Of a DNA stretch of 40,500 nt, positions 27,154 to 40,137 are shown one piece after another. Position numbers and translations under genes: made by a program. The notes under the pieces were generated by a model. That model was not told the origin of the DNA, searched no databases, and was given only the letters and a program-made list of their open reading frames with translations. The stretch is from an uncultured beta proteobacterium (GTDB taxonomy: Bacteria > Pseudomonadota > Gammaproteobacteria > Burkholderiales > Burkholderiaceae_C), in NCBI GenBank assembly GCA_903822435.1, contig CAIJPE010000226.1:1-40500 (forward strand), given 5' to 3'. How positions within the stretch are numbered: position 1 is the stretch's first letter; each line of letters starts with the position of its first letter.

Positions 27154-27884
27154 CGCTGCTGCGCGTGGAACATCTGAGCAAGCGCTTCGGCGGCCTGGTG
27201 GCCAACGACGACGTGTCCTTCGACGTGCAGGCGGGGCAGATCGTCGGGCTGATCGGCCCCAACGGTGCGGGCAAGACCACCGCCTTCAACTGCATCGCCG
27301 GCCATGACACCCCCACGGCGGGCGACATCTGGCTGGACGACCAACGTTGCTCGGGCCGCACGCCGGAGCAGAACGCGCGTGCCGGCATCGGCCGCACGTT
27401 CCAGGTGGCCCGCACCTTCGTGAGCATGACCGCGCTGGAAAACGTCATGGTCGGCGCCTTGCTGCACCAGCGGGCCGTGCCCCTGGCCCGCCATCGCGCC
27501 CAGGAACTGCTGGCCTTCGTCGGCCTGGAGCGCCACGCGCTGCGGCCTGCCGGCAGCCTGACCGTGAGCGAACAGCGGCGCCTGGCGGTGGCCCGGGCGC
27601 TGGCCCTGCGGCCGCGCCTGCTGCTGATGGACGAGGTGATGGCCGGACTGAACCCCACCGAGGTGCGCGAGGCCGTGGACGTGGTGTTGCGCATCCGGGC
27701 ACAGGGCGTGGCGCTGCTCATCGTCGAGCACGTGCTCGAAGGCATCATGCCGATCGCCGACCGCATCGTGGTGCTCGACCGCGGCCGCAAGATCGCCGAC
27801 GGTCCGCCGCAGGAGGTGGCACGCGACCCGGTGGTGATCAACGCCTACCTGGGCGACGCACTGGAGGCCGCACATGACGACTGA
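27150..27884 (+). CDS. livG: LivG-type ABC ATPase
   Basis: The first of two ATP-hydrolysing subunits (244 residues) has Walker A GPNGAGKTT, a Q-loop in GIGRTFQVARTF, Walker B LLLMDEVMAGLNP and the switch His in LIVEHVLEG. The ABC signature is SLTVSEQRRLAVARAL instead of LSxGQ, and Walker B ends DEV instead of DEP. Both variants occur in a recognised LivG subgroup, so activity is likely. It overlaps the neighbouring LivM gene by 4 bp and the LivF gene by 11 bp. Confidence 0.92.
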   Translation: MTLLRVEHLSKRFGGLVANDDVSFDVQAGQIVGLIGPNGAGKTTAFNCIAGHDTPTAGDIWLDDQRCSGRTPEQNARAGIGRTFQVARTFVSMTALENVMVGALLHQRAVPLARHRAQELLAFVGLERHALRPAGSLTVSEQRRLAVARALALRPRLLLMDEVMAGLNPTEVREAVDVVLRIRAQGVALLIVEHVLEGIMPIADRIVVLDRGRKIADGPPQEVARDPVVINAYLGDALEAAHDD

Positions 27885-28599
27885 AGCCCAGCCCATGCTG
27901 GCGGTGCGCCGCCTGCAGGTGCGTTACGGCGGCGTGCTGGCTCTGGCGGGCGTGGACCTGGAGGTGCCGCGCGGCAGCATCGTGGCGCTGGTGGGCGGCA
28001 ACGGCAACGGCAAGTCGACGACCCTGCGCGCGATCGCCGGCTTGAACCGTGCCGACGAGGGCGAGATCCTCTTCGAAGGCAAGGCGCTGCAGACCATCCC
28101 GGCCTGCCAGCGCGTGCCGATGGGCCTGTCGCTGGTGCCCGAGGGCCGGCGGCTGTTCCCGCGGCTGACGGTACAGCGCAACCTCGAACTCGGGGCCTAC
28201 ACCCGCACAGACCGGGCCGAGGTTGCTGCCGCCCTGGACCAGGTTTTCGACGACTTTCCCATCCTGGCCGAACGGCGGCAGCAGCAGGCCGGCACCATGA
28301 GCGGCGGCGAACAGCAGATGCTGGCCATCGCCCGCGGCCTGATGGCCAAGCCACGGTTGCTGATGCTCGACGAGCCTTCGTGGGGCATCGCCCCGCGCTT
28401 CGTCACCAAGGTCATGGATACGCTGCAGCGCATCCGCAGCGCCGGCGTCACGGTGCTGTTGGTCGAACAGAACCTGCACCAGGCGCTGGCCATCGCCGAC
28501 CACGGTTATGTCATCCAGACCGGCCGGATCGTCCTGCAGGGCACGGGCCGCGAACTGCTCGCCGACAGCGGCGTGCGCCGCGCGTACCTCGGGCTGTAA
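27874..28599 (+). CDS. livF: LivF-type ABC ATPase
   Basis: This second ATPase subunit (241 residues) has Walker A GGNGNGKST, a canonical ABC signature TMSGGEQQMLAIARGL, Walker B LLMLDEPSWGIAP and switch segment LLVEQNLHQAL. With the LivG-type partner it energises uptake through the two permeases. It ends the five-gene importer set (binding protein, H, M, G, F). The next gene, the 5-oxoprolinase, begins 59 bp downstream on the same strand with no visible terminator between, so co-transcription is likely. Confidence 0.93.
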   Translation: MTTEAQPMLAVRRLQVRYGGVLALAGVDLEVPRGSIVALVGGNGNGKSTTLRAIAGLNRADEGEILFEGKALQTIPACQRVPMGLSLVPEGRRLFPRLTVQRNLELGAYTRTDRAEVAAALDQVFDDFPILAERRQQQAGTMSGGEQQMLAIARGLMAKPRLLMLDEPSWGIAPRFVTKVMDTLQRIRSAGVTVLLVEQNLHQALAIADHGYVIQTGRIVLQGTGRELLADSGVRRAYLGL

Positions 28600-28658
28600 G
28601 GCCAACGCCGCACCACTACGATGTGGCGCACCGATCTTCACGCACCTGAAGCTCCACC

Positions 28659-32342
<3,684 letters not shown>

Positions 32343-32395
32343 AGGCAGGGCCGGGACCGTCAACGGCGGCGCTTGGCAGCCGTTGTTCGGTGAGC

Positions 32396-34000
32396 ATGTC
32401 CGAGCCCCGCCTGCCTTCCACCCCCCGCCGTGCGTTCATGGCCAGCGCGGCCGTTGCCGTGTGGCCTGCCACCGTCTGGCTCGCGGGTTGTGCCTCGCCG
32501 GGCGGCGGCGGGCCGCTCGTGGCCCCTGGTGCCCCAGCCAGCCCGCCCCTGCCGTTGGCCGATGGCACGGCCTACCGCCTGGCCAACCGCCTGAGCTGGG
32601 GTGCCACCGACGCGGAGCTTGCCCGCGTGCGCCGTGCCGGCGCGGCGGGCTACATCGATGAGCAGCTGCGCGCCGCGGCCGGCCCGTTGCCGGCTTCAGC
32701 CCAGGCCCAGATCGACGCCATGCGCGTGCAACAGCGCCCGGCCCTGGAGCTGGCCATGGAGGTCGAGGCCGCGCGCAAGGCCGGCGAAGTCCAACCCACC
32801 GAGGAAGGCCGCAAGGCCGCCCAGGACGCCTACCAGCAGTCGCTGAACAAGCTGTCCCGCGAGTCGGCCACGCGGCACCTGCTCCGGGCCCTGTACTCGC
32901 CCAACCAGCTGCAAGAGCAGATGCAGTGGTTCTGGTTCAACCACTTCAACGTGCACCAGTACAAGAGCAACATCCGGGTGCTGCTGGGCGACTTCGAGGA
33001 GCGCGCCATCCGGCCGCACGGGATGGGCCGATTCCGCGATCTGCTGGGCGCCGTCACGCGCCATCCGGCCATGCTGCGCTACCTCGACAACGAGCAGAAC
33101 GCGGCCGGCCGCGTCAATGAGAACCATGCCCGCGAACTGCTGGAACTGCACACGCTGGGCGTGGACGCCGGCTACACGCAGCGCGACGTGCAGGAACTGG
33201 CCAGGGTGCTCACGGGGCACGGCGTGAACTTCAGCGACAAGGCACCCAACGTCAAGCGCGAGTTGCAGGGTCAGTACCGCCGCGAAGGTGCCTACGAGTT
33301 CAACCCCGGCCGCCACGATTTCGGCGACAAGAGCCTGCTGGGCCGCAGCGTGCGCGGCCGTGGCGCCTAAGAGCTGGACGAGGTGCTGGACGTGCTGGCC
33401 GCCCACCCCGCGACGGCGCGCTTCGTGTCGCAGAAGATCGCCCGCCAGCTGCTGGCCGACGAGCCGCCCGCTGCCGTCGTGGACGGCATGGCCGCAGCCT
33501 GGCTGCGCAGCGGCGGCCGTATCGCCGATGTGCTGGCCGTGATGTTGCGCGCGCCGGAGTTCACGGCCCCCGTGGCCCGGAAGTTCAAGGACCCCGTGCA
33601 CTTCGTGGTGTCGGCCGTGAGGGCGGCCTACGGCGAGCGCGTGGTGCTGAACACAGGCCCGATGCAGGGCTGGCTGAACCGCCTTGGCCAGGGCCTGTAC
33701 AACCGCCAGACCCCCGATGGCTACCCCAGCGGCATGGCCGCCTGGTCGGGCTCGGGCCAGTTGGCTGCAAGGCTGGACATCGCGCGCATCCTGGGCAGTG
33801 GCAGCGCCGGTCTCTTCAAGGGCGATGACCCCGTGGCCTCGCGCGATCAGCCGGCCTTTCCGCAACTCGCCCGGCCGATCTACTGGCAGGTGGTGCGCCC
33901 GCTGCTGGCAGCGCCCACCCGCGCGGCGCTGGACGCGGCCGGCTCGCCGCAGGACTGGAACACGCTGTACCTGTCGGCCCCCGAGTTCATGTACGCATGA
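32396..34000 (+). pseudogene. DUF1800 protein gene interrupted by in-frame TAA
   Basis: The frame from ATG 32396 encodes a DUF1800 protein with a signal/lipoprotein-like N-terminus (FMASAAVAVWPATVWLAGCA) and family segments LANRLSWGATDAELARVRRA, WFWFNHFNVH and NENHARELLELHTLGVDAGY. At codon 325 (33368-33370) a TAA stops it. The same frame then continues with DUF1800 sequence, from ELDEVLDVLAAHPATARFVS to a TGA at 33998-34000. Without the TAA the product would be 534 residues, a normal length. No frameshift is involved; one substitution (for example CAA, GAA or AAA to TAA) explains it. It could be a real nonsense mutation, two translated halves, or a sequencing error. DUF1800 genes usually pair with DUF1501 genes, as here. 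Confidence 0.85.
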
Positions 34001-34019
34001 AGCCTCCAAGCTCGCCTGC

Positions 34020-34084
34020 GAGCGCCTGCGGCATCCTCGCCGCAGGCCGTCCGCCTGCAGCCCGGCGAAGCCGGTTCCGCGGCG
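34020..34084. repeat. Intergenic palindromic repeat element, copy 2 (diverged)
   Basis: Between the DUF1800 and DUF1501 genes, AGCGCCTGCGGC (34021-34032) and AGCCGGTTCCGCGGCG (34069-34084) recur. They are 48 bases apart, against 50 in the copy at 25169-25236. The middle is diverged and lacks the CCCC-TCAAA-GGGG hairpin. A self-complementary CCCGGCGAAGCCGG lies just before the shared end. The 135-bp spacer holds this element and the DUF1501 ribosome site. Confidence 0.6.
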
Positions 34085-34135
34085 GGAAGCCGGGTCTGAA
34101 TGCTCGCGCGGCATCACGCGCCTGGGAGGACTGAT

Positions 34136-35380
34136 ATGCAACGCCGCCGACTCATGCAGACCGGGCTCATGGGGGCCGCGGGTCTCGGCCTGGCTGGCCG
34201 CCTGCTGGCCGCACCGGCCGGCAGCCCGCGGCTGCTCTTCGTGTTCCTGCGCGGCGGCTACGACGCCTGCAGCCTGCTGGTGCCCGGCGCCAGCACTTAT
34301 TACCGCGAAGTGCGCCCCAACATCGCGCTGCCGATGGCCGCGCCGGGCGTCAAGGGCGCCTTGGCCTTGAATGCGGATTGGGCCTTGCACCCGGCGCTGG
34401 AAACCTCGGTGCTGCCGCTGGTGAACGCCCATCAGGCCACGTTCATCCCCTTCGCGGGCACCGACGACACCACGCGCAGCCACTTCGAGACGCAGGACTC
34501 CATCGAGCTGGGGCAGCCCCTGGGCGGCCGGCGCGACTTCGGCTCGGGCTTCCTCAACCGGCTGGCCGGCGTGCTGCAAGGGCGCGACGCCATCGCCTTC
34601 ACCGACCAGTTGCCCCTGGTGCTGCGCGGCAGCGTCAACGTGGCCAACCTGTCGCTGAAGACCGAACCCAAGCCGGGCGACAAGGGCCTGCGCGATGCCC
34701 TGGCCGGCATGTACCGCGACCACCCGCTGCAGGGCCGAATGGCCGAGGCCTTCGAGGTGCGCGAAGAAGCCGCGCGCGACATCGCCGGAGCCGGCATGGC
34801 CGGGCCGACCACAGGCGCATCGGGCCCGACCGGTGCCATGGCCGGCGAGATGCTGGCCGCCAACCGCAACGCCATCAATGCCAAGGGCTTCGAGCTGGAG
34901 GCCCGGCGAATCGCCCGCCTGATGCGCGAACGCTACGCGCTGGGCTTCATCGACGTGGGCGGCTGGGACACCCACGTGGGGCAGGGTGCCGCCACAGGCT
35001 ACCTGGCTTCGCGGCTGGACGAACTGGGCCGCGGTGTGGCCGCCTTTGCCGACGAACTGGGCCAGGCTGCCTGGAGGGATACCGTGGTGGTGGTGCTGAG
35101 CGAGTTCGGCCGCACGATGCGCGAGAACGGCAACCGCGGCACCGACCATGGCCACGGTAGTGTGCACTGGGTGCTGGGCGGCAGCCTGGCCGCGGGCCCG
35201 GTGGCCGGCGAGCAAGTGCCCGTGGAAGCCCGCACGATGTTCCAGAACCGTGACTGGCCCGTGCTCAACGAATACCGCAGCGTGCTCGGTGGCCTGCTGT
35301 CCCGACAATTCGCGCTGACGCCATCCCAGCTCGACCGCGTCTTCCCTGGCGCCCGGCCGCGCGAGCTCGGCTTGATCTGA
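34136..35380 (+). CDS. DUF1501 family exported protein
   Basis: The 414-residue protein is of the DUF1501 family (alkaline-phosphatase/sulfatase-like fold). ATG 34136 follows GGGAGGA at 34124-34130. The N-terminus MQRRRLMQTGLMGAAGLGLA is a twin-arginine-like signal, so the protein is probably exported folded. Family segments are LLFVFLRGGYDACSLLVPG, GTDDTTRSHFETQDSIELG, FIDVGGWDTHVGQG, VVLSEFGRTMRENGNRGTDH and VLGGSLAAGP. The biochemical role of DUF1501 proteins is unknown; they almost always pair with DUF1800 proteins. Here the partner gene is interrupted while this one looks intact and has kept its reading frame. Confidence 0.9.
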   Translation: MQRRRLMQTGLMGAAGLGLAGRLLAAPAGSPRLLFVFLRGGYDACSLLVPGASTYYREVRPNIALPMAAPGVKGALALNADWALHPALETSVLPLVNAHQATFIPFAGTDDTTRSHFETQDSIELGQPLGGRRDFGSGFLNRLAGVLQGRDAIAFTDQLPLVLRGSVNVANLSLKTEPKPGDKGLRDALAGMYRDHPLQGRMAEAFEVREEAARDIAGAGMAGPTTGASGPTGAMAGEMLAANRNAINAKGFELEARRIARLMRERYALGFIDVGGWDTHVGQGAATGYLASRLDELGRGVAAFADELGQAAWRDTVVVVLSEFGRTMRENGNRGTDHGHGSVHWVLGGSLAAGPVAGEQVPVEARTMFQNRDWPVLNEYRSVLGGLLSRQFALTPSQLDRVFPGARPRELGLI

Positions 35381-35420
35381 GTCTCAAGGGCGGCCGGCCC
35401 GTCCCGGCTAGGATGGGCGC

Positions 35421-36065
35421 ATGGCCATCATCCTGCTCACCGGTTTCGAGCCCTTCGGCGGCGAGGCCGTCAACCCGTCCTGGCAGATCGCGCACAGCCT
35501 CGATGGTGAAGTCATCGAAGGTGCCCGCGTCGTCGCGCAGCAATTGCCCTGCGTCTTCGGTGAATCGCTGCGGGTGCTGCGCCGCGCACTGAAGGACCAT
35601 GCGCCGCACCTAGTGCTGGCCCTGGGCCAGGCCGGCGGCCGCACCGACCTGACGCCCGAGCGCATCGCCATCAACGTGAACGACGCCCGCATGCCCGACA
35701 ACGCGGGGCAGCGGCCGATCGACACCCCCGTGGTGCCCGGTGCCCCGGCGGCACGCTTCTCGACCTTGCCGATCAAGGCGATGGTTGCGGCCATGCAGGC
35801 CGCCGGCGTGCGGGCATCGGTCTCGCAGACGGCGGGCACCTACGTCTGCAACCACGTCTTCTATGGCCTGATGCAGGCGCTCCACCGCCAGGCCGGCGTG
35901 CGGGCAGGTTTCATGCACGTGCCGCTGGTGCCCGAACAGGCGGCGGCGCTGGGCGGCCAGCCCAGCATGACGCTGGCCGAGATGCAGCACGGCGTGCGCG
36001 TGGCGCTGGCGGCTGCGCTGACCGCGGCTTCCGACCTGCACATCAGCGGCGGCGCCGAGTCGTGA
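35421..36065 (+). CDS. pcp: Pyrrolidone-carboxylate peptidase
   Basis: This cytoplasmic cysteine peptidase (214 residues) of family C15 removes N-terminal pyroglutamate from peptides, releasing 5-oxoproline. The catalytic triad is visible: Glu80 in DLTPERIAIN, Cys143 in GTYVCNHVFYGLM and His166 in GFMHVPLVPEQ. The N-terminus ILLTGFEPFGGEAVNPSW is diagnostic and the length is standard. Its product is the substrate of the 5-oxoprolinase encoded 3 kb upstream, which strengthens the case for a pyroglutamate island. Its stop overlaps the GTG start of the next gene (GTGA), so the FAD oxidoreductase is translationally coupled to it. Confidence 0.96.
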   Translation: MAIILLTGFEPFGGEAVNPSWQIAHSLDGEVIEGARVVAQQLPCVFGESLRVLRRALKDHAPHLVLALGQAGGRTDLTPERIAINVNDARMPDNAGQRPIDTPVVPGAPAARFSTLPIKAMVAAMQAAGVRASVSQTAGTYVCNHVFYGLMQALHRQAGVRAGFMHVPLVPEQAAALGGQPSMTLAEMQHGVRVALAAALTAASDLHISGGAES

Positions 36066-37189
36066 CCGCCGGCCTGCCGCGGCTGGTGCTGCTGGGCGGT
36101 GGGCACGCGCACCTGCACGTGCTGCAGGACCTGGCCCGCACGCCGTCCGCGGTGGCTGCTGCCGTGCTGGTCAGCCCGCATGGCACGTTGAGCTATTCCG
36201 GCATGGTGCCCGGCGTGGTCGGTGGTGTCTATGCACCCTCGGCCTGCACCATCCCGCTGGTGCGGCTGGCCGCGGCGGCCGGCGTGCGGTACGTGGCCGC
36301 AGAGGCGGTGGGGCTGGATGCTGCGGGCCGCCGCGTGGTGCTGGCCGACGGCAGCAGCCTGCCGTATGACGTGCTGTCGCTGGACATCGGCGGCCAGCAG
36401 GATGTGCAGGCCTTGCCCGGAGCGGCCGGGCATGCGGTGTTCGTGCGGCCGCTGGGCGCTTTCGTGCAGCGGCTGGCCTCGTGGCTGGGTGCCGCGCGGC
36501 CCGACGGGCCCGGCCGGGTGGTGATCGGCGGTGGTGCCGCAGGCTTCGAGTTGGCCATGGCCCTGCGCCGCCGGCCGTTGCCGGTGGCGCTGGTGACCGG
36601 AGGCGCGCAGTTGCTCGCGGGCTACCCGCCCGGCGTTGTCCGGCGCGCCGAGCGGGCCCTCGCCCGCGCCGGCGTCGAGGTGCTGCGGTCGCGTGCGCTG
36701 TCGGTCGGTCCTGCGTTCGTCGAACTCGAAGGCGGTGTGCGCCGGGCCTGCGAGGGCTGCCTGATCGCCACCGGCTCCACCGCGCCGCCCTGGTTGGCCG
36801 GCAGCGGGCTGGCGCTGGACAGCCAGGGTTTCGTGCGCACCGGACCCACCCTGCAGAGCGTGTCGCACCCCGAGGTGCTGGCGGCGGGCGACGTGGCCAC
36901 GCGGGTGGACGTGGACCGCCCGCGCAGCGGCGTCCAGGCCGTGCGCGCCGGCCTGCCGCTGGCGCGCAACCTGCGCCTGCTGCTGGCCGGCCGTCCGCTT
37001 CGGCCCTACACGCCCCCGCGGCGCACGCTCAACCTGCTGGCCTGCGGCGATGGCCGGGCCATCATGTCATGGGGCGGGTGGTCGGCCGAAGGCCGGTGGG
37101 CCTGGTGGTGGAAGGACCACATCGACAGGGCCTTCGTGGCGCACCACGGCGGGCCGGCAGAGGCGCAAGGGCTCATTCGCGCGGCTTGA
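36062..37189 (+). CDS. FAD/NAD(P) oxidoreductase of the SelD-N-terminal-domain family
   Basis: The 375-residue flavoprotein is related to type II NADH dehydrogenases. The first Rossmann motif is LVLLGGGHAHLHVLQDLA, with SYSGMVPGVVGGVY soon after. The second nucleotide site is VVIGGGAAGFELAMAL near residue 160, and the FAD-closing motif is HPEVLAAGDVATR near residue 280. The GGGHAHLHVL...YSGMxPG pattern is that of the family (TIGR03169) fused to the N-terminus of some SelD selenide-water dikinases, but here there is no SelD domain. The function of stand-alone members is unknown. The start is GTG overlapping the pcp stop; its final 17 bases overlap the end of the convergent tolA gene. A link to pyroglutamate or to selenium is open. 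Confidence 0.85.
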   Translation: MTAGLPRLVLLGGGHAHLHVLQDLARTPSAVAAAVLVSPHGTLSYSGMVPGVVGGVYAPSACTIPLVRLAAAAGVRYVAAEAVGLDAAGRRVVLADGSSLPYDVLSLDIGGQQDVQALPGAAGHAVFVRPLGAFVQRLASWLGAARPDGPGRVVIGGGAAGFELAMALRRRPLPVALVTGGAQLLAGYPPGVVRRAERALARAGVEVLRSRALSVGPAFVELEGGVRRACEGCLIATGSTAPPWLAGSGLALDSQGFVRTGPTLQSVSHPEVLAAGDVATRVDVDRPRSGVQAVRAGLPLARNLRLLLAGRPLRPYTPPRRTLNLLACGDGRAIMSWGGWSAEGRWAWWWKDHIDRAFVAHHGGPAEAQGLIRAA

Positions 37190-38126
37190 AGTCGATGATG
37201 AGGGTTTCGGGCACCTTGCCGTCCACGTTGGCCGGCAGGGTGCCGGTGCGGTCGATGGCGCGCAGCACGGCCTCGTCCCAATCGGGGTGCCCGCTGCCGC
37301 GCAGCACGCGCCGGCTCAGGATGGTGCCGCCGGCGGCGGTGCGCACTTCCACCACCACGGGTATGTTGTCGGGCGGGCTGCCGGAGTAGATCGTGTTGCT
37401 GCGGATGAGGGCGGCCAGCCGCTCGGGGTAGGCGGCCATCGCAGCGGCGCTGGGGGCGCCCGGGCGTGCGGCGGCGCCGCTCGTGCCCGTGGCCTTTCCG
37501 GCTTCGCCCATCATGCGCTTGAGGTTCTCTTCGCGCTGTTGCGCCAGGCGCTTGTCGGCGGCTTCCTGCGCTTGCTGCTCCTGGCGCTTCTTGTCGGCCT
37601 CGGCCTTCTCCAGCGCCTTCTCCAGGGCCAGCTTGCGGGCCTTCTCTTGTTTCTCCAGCTTCTCGAGCTTCTGCTCGGCCAGTTCGCGCTGGCGGACGGC
37701 CTCGGCCTGCGCTTCGGCTTTCTGGCGCTCGGCTTCCAGACGTCGGCGCTCGGCGCGTTCGGTGGCGATGTCGGGCTCGGGCGGGGGCTTGGGGGCTTCC
37801 ACGGGCGGCGGCGTCGGCTTCGGCGGCGCCGGCTTGGGTACCTCGGGCGGCGGCGGAGGCGTGGGCTCGGGCGTGGGTGCCGGGGTGGGCGAGGCCATCG
37901 GGGACTTCGGCGGCGCTGCTTCGGGCGCCAGCGCGCGGGGCACGTTGGCCCACAACTCGGCGCTGACCGGCTCGGGGTCGCGCGTGCGCCAGTCCACGGC
38001 GAAGGTCAGCGCGGCGATCAGCAGGGCGTGGGCCAGCACCGCCAGCAGCGCGCCAGCGCCGAAGCCGCCCGGTGAACGCGGCAACAGCTCGTCGTGCGAG
38101 CGCGCCAGGACCCCGGCCTGCGTCAT
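37173..38126 (-). CDS. tolA: TolA, cell-envelope integrity protein
   Basis: TolA (317 residues) spans the periplasm in the Tol-Pal system that constricts the outer membrane during division. A single membrane helix lies at about 24-43 (GALLAVLAHALLIAALTFAV), followed by a proline-rich stretch (70-115, many PxP repeats). A long charged coiled coil (about 118-210) is rich in Ala, Glu, Lys, Gln and Arg. A C-terminal TonB/TolA-like domain (about 230-317) ends LIIDFKPRE. It is the last gene of ybgC-tolQ-tolR-tolA and starts 4 bp after tolR. The usual next genes, tolB and pal, are absent; the convergent oxidoreductase gene overlaps its 3' end by 17 bp. Confidence 0.92.
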   Translation of the reverse strand: MTQAGVLARSHDELLPRSPGGFGAGALLAVLAHALLIAALTFAVDWRTRDPEPVSAELWANVPRALAPEAAPPKSPMASPTPAPTPEPTPPPPPEVPKPAPPKPTPPPVEAPKPPPEPDIATERAERRRLEAERQKAEAQAEAVRQRELAEQKLEKLEKQEKARKLALEKALEKAEADKKRQEQQAQEAADKRLAQQREENLKRMMGEAGKATGTSGAAARPGAPSAAAMAAYPERLAALIRSNTIYSGSPPDNIPVVVEVRTAAGGTILSRRVLRGSGHPDWDEAVLRAIDRTGTLPANVDGKVPETLIIDFKPRE

Positions 38127-38130
38127 GGGC

Positions 38131-38558
<428 letters not shown>

Positions 38559-38559
<1 letters not shown>

Positions 38560-39260
38560 CAGCGGGTCGCCGGCCCGGAGGCCGAGCCGCTGGCCTGCAC
38601 GGCATTGCGCTGCAGGATGTTGCTGAATTCCTCGATGAAGGTCTCGAGCTGGATGGCGATGCGGTCGATGTCGCGGGCAAAGCGGTTGTAGGCGATGACG
38701 GCCGGGATGGCCGCGAACAGGCCGATGGCCGTGGCCACCAGGGCTTCGGCGATGCCGGGGGCCACGGTGGCCAGGGTCACCTGCTGCATGTTGGACAGGC
38801 CGACGAAGGCATGCATGATCCCCCACACCGTGCCGAACAGGCCCACGTAGGGGCTGACCGAGCCGACGCTGGCCAGGAAGCTGAGGTTGCTCTCGATCAC
38901 GTCGAGTTCCCGTTGGAAGCTGGCCCGCATGGCGCGGCGCGCGCCGTCGAGCTGCGCTCCGGCATCCAGCCGCTTCTCGCGCAGCTTCAGGAACTCGCGC
39001 ATGCCGCTGGCAAAGATGCGTTCCATCGAGGCCGTCTCGGTCTTCTGGGTCAGCGCGTGGTTGAGTTCGGTCAGGCTGCGCCCCGACCAGAAGTCACGTT
39101 CGAATTCGTCGTTGCTGGCGCGCACCTTCCGCAGTCCGAAGAGCTTGCCGAAGATCACGGTCCAGCTCGTCAGCGAGGTGAGTGCCAATCCGGCCATGAC
39201 GAGCTGCACGACAAAGCTGGCGTGCAGGACCATTGTGGTGATCGAGAGATCCTGATTCAT
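38559..39260 (-). CDS. tolQ: TolQ, Tol-Pal proton-channel subunit
   Basis: The 233-residue MotA/TolQ/ExbB channel protein has three membrane helices: near the N-terminus (HASFVVQLVMAGLALTSLTS), and two in the C-terminal half (SVSPYVGLFGTVWGIMHAFV and LVATAIGLFAAIPAVIAYN). GLFGTVWGIMHAF and APGIAEALVATAIGL are signature segments. It gates protons with TolR to energise TolA. ATG 39260 overlaps the ybgC stop in an ATGA. The C-terminal tail (NAVQASGSASGPATR) is short and polar. Confidence 0.95.
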
Positions 39261-39679
39261 CCGATCCGTTCCATGACTTCGGCCGGAATCCGGCGCGGTT
39301 TGAAGGTGGCTGCGTCCACGCAGCCGATGCGGATGTCGCCTTCGGCCAGCAGCGTGCTGCCCCGCCAAGCCTGTTGGGACAGCGCCAGGCTGGCACGGCC
39401 AGCGCTGCCCAGGGCCACGGTGGCTTCGATCCAGTCGTCCAGGCGGGCCGGCGAGCGGTAGCTGACCTGCGTGCTGGTGACGACGAAGACCGCGCCTGTC
39501 CTCTCGCGCAATGCATGCTGCTCGACGCCCAGCGCTCGCAGCCATTCGGTGCGGGCGCGCTCGAAGTACTTCAGGTAGTTGGCGTAGAACACGACGCCGG
39601 CTGCGTCGGTGTCCTCCCAGTACACGCGCAAGGCGTGCCGGAACACCACGGCAGGGGCAGTCGGTGCATCGGGCGACAT
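39257..39679 (-). CDS. ybgC: YbgC-type acyl-CoA thioesterase (Tol-Pal associated)
   Basis: The 140-residue hot-dog-fold thioesterase has the YbgC/4HBT signature RVYWEDTDAAGVVFYANYLK (catalytic Asp in EDTDAAG) and YFERARTEWLRALG. YbgC acts on acyl-CoA or acyl-ACP and is the usual first gene of tol operons, perhaps linking phospholipid metabolism to the envelope machine. It overlaps tolQ by 4 bp. A CATAAT -10-like sequence lies on the minus strand at 39691-39696, but no -35 is evident and the leader would be very short. Confidence 0.94.
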   Translation of the reverse strand: MSPDAPTAPAVVFRHALRVYWEDTDAAGVVFYANYLKYFERARTEWLRALGVEQHALRERTGAVFVVTSTQVSYRSPARLDDWIEATVALGSAGRASLALSQQAWRGSTLLAEGDIRIGCVDAATFKPRRIPAEVMERIG

Positions 39680-39735
39680 CGGTGCCTCGGATTATGCAGT
39701 CCGATAGGCCCCCGCCCCGTGCGGTGGGCGTCGCA

Positions 39736-40137
39736 TCACATCATGACTTTTCGATACACCGGCCCCCACAACGGGTGGCCCGATTCAGACCGGTTCAGCG
39801 AGAAGGCCGGGTCGGCCGAGCGAGCTGCGCGGAACTCGGCTTCGCATTGCGCCATGCGTTGCGATGTGCAGGTGATGAAGGCCAGCAACTTGTGCGCGTT
39901 GGCCTTGTCGCGACCGCTGGCCAGGCCCATGCCCAGCGCCCGGCGCAACGCGATCTCGGCCTGCGGGTACTGGCCGTCGTCGTAGGCGCGGATGCCTTCG
40001 AACAGGGCGCGTTCGGCCGGCCGCTCCATCAGGTCCGACAAGCCGTTGCTGGCCGGCGGCGGAGGCGGGTTGATCACGGCGCAGCCGGTCAGCAACAGTG
40101 CACCGATATGCAAGAGGAAGGTGTTGGCGGTCTTCAT
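39736..40137 (-). CDS. TssQ-like lipoprotein (type VI secretion-associated)
   Basis: This 133-residue protein has a lipoprotein signal, MKTANTFLLHIGALLLTGC, with a lipobox LLTGC (Cys19), so it should be lipid-anchored. The mature part is proline-rich (INPPPPPAS) and then helical with a tetratricopeptide-like repeat (FEGIRAYDDGQYPQAEIALR). The C-terminus has two cysteines (FITCTSQRMAQCEAEF) and ends SGHPLWGPVYRKVMM. It resembles the TssQ family of type VI secretion-associated lipoproteins in Burkholderiales; I recall that family by pattern only. Its start overlaps the end of a PEGA-domain gene by 4 bp. No core type VI genes are in view; they would lie beyond 40500. Confidence 0.72.
   Translation of the reverse strand: MKTANTFLLHIGALLLTGCAVINPPPPPASNGLSDLMERPAERALFEGIRAYDDGQYPQAEIALRRALGMGLASGRDKANAHKLLAFITCTSQRMAQCEAEFRAARSADPAFSLNRSESGHPLWGPVYRKVMM

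Noticed and set aside
32360..32386. CAACGGC/GCCGTTG hairpin after the 5-oxoprolinase as a terminator
   Set aside because: A 7-bp stem with an 11-base loop and no T-run downstream; not a convincing intrinsic terminator.
33368..33370. Programmed recoding of the TAA in the DUF1800 gene
   Set aside because: No stimulatory structure, SECIS-like element or unusual conservation is evident, and TAA is not a usual recoding stop in bacteria; mutation or error is simpler.
37050..38075. Glycine/leucine-rich open frame opposite tolA
   Set aside because: It is the complement of the tolA coiled-coil and proline-rich coding sequence, with no start signals or family match.
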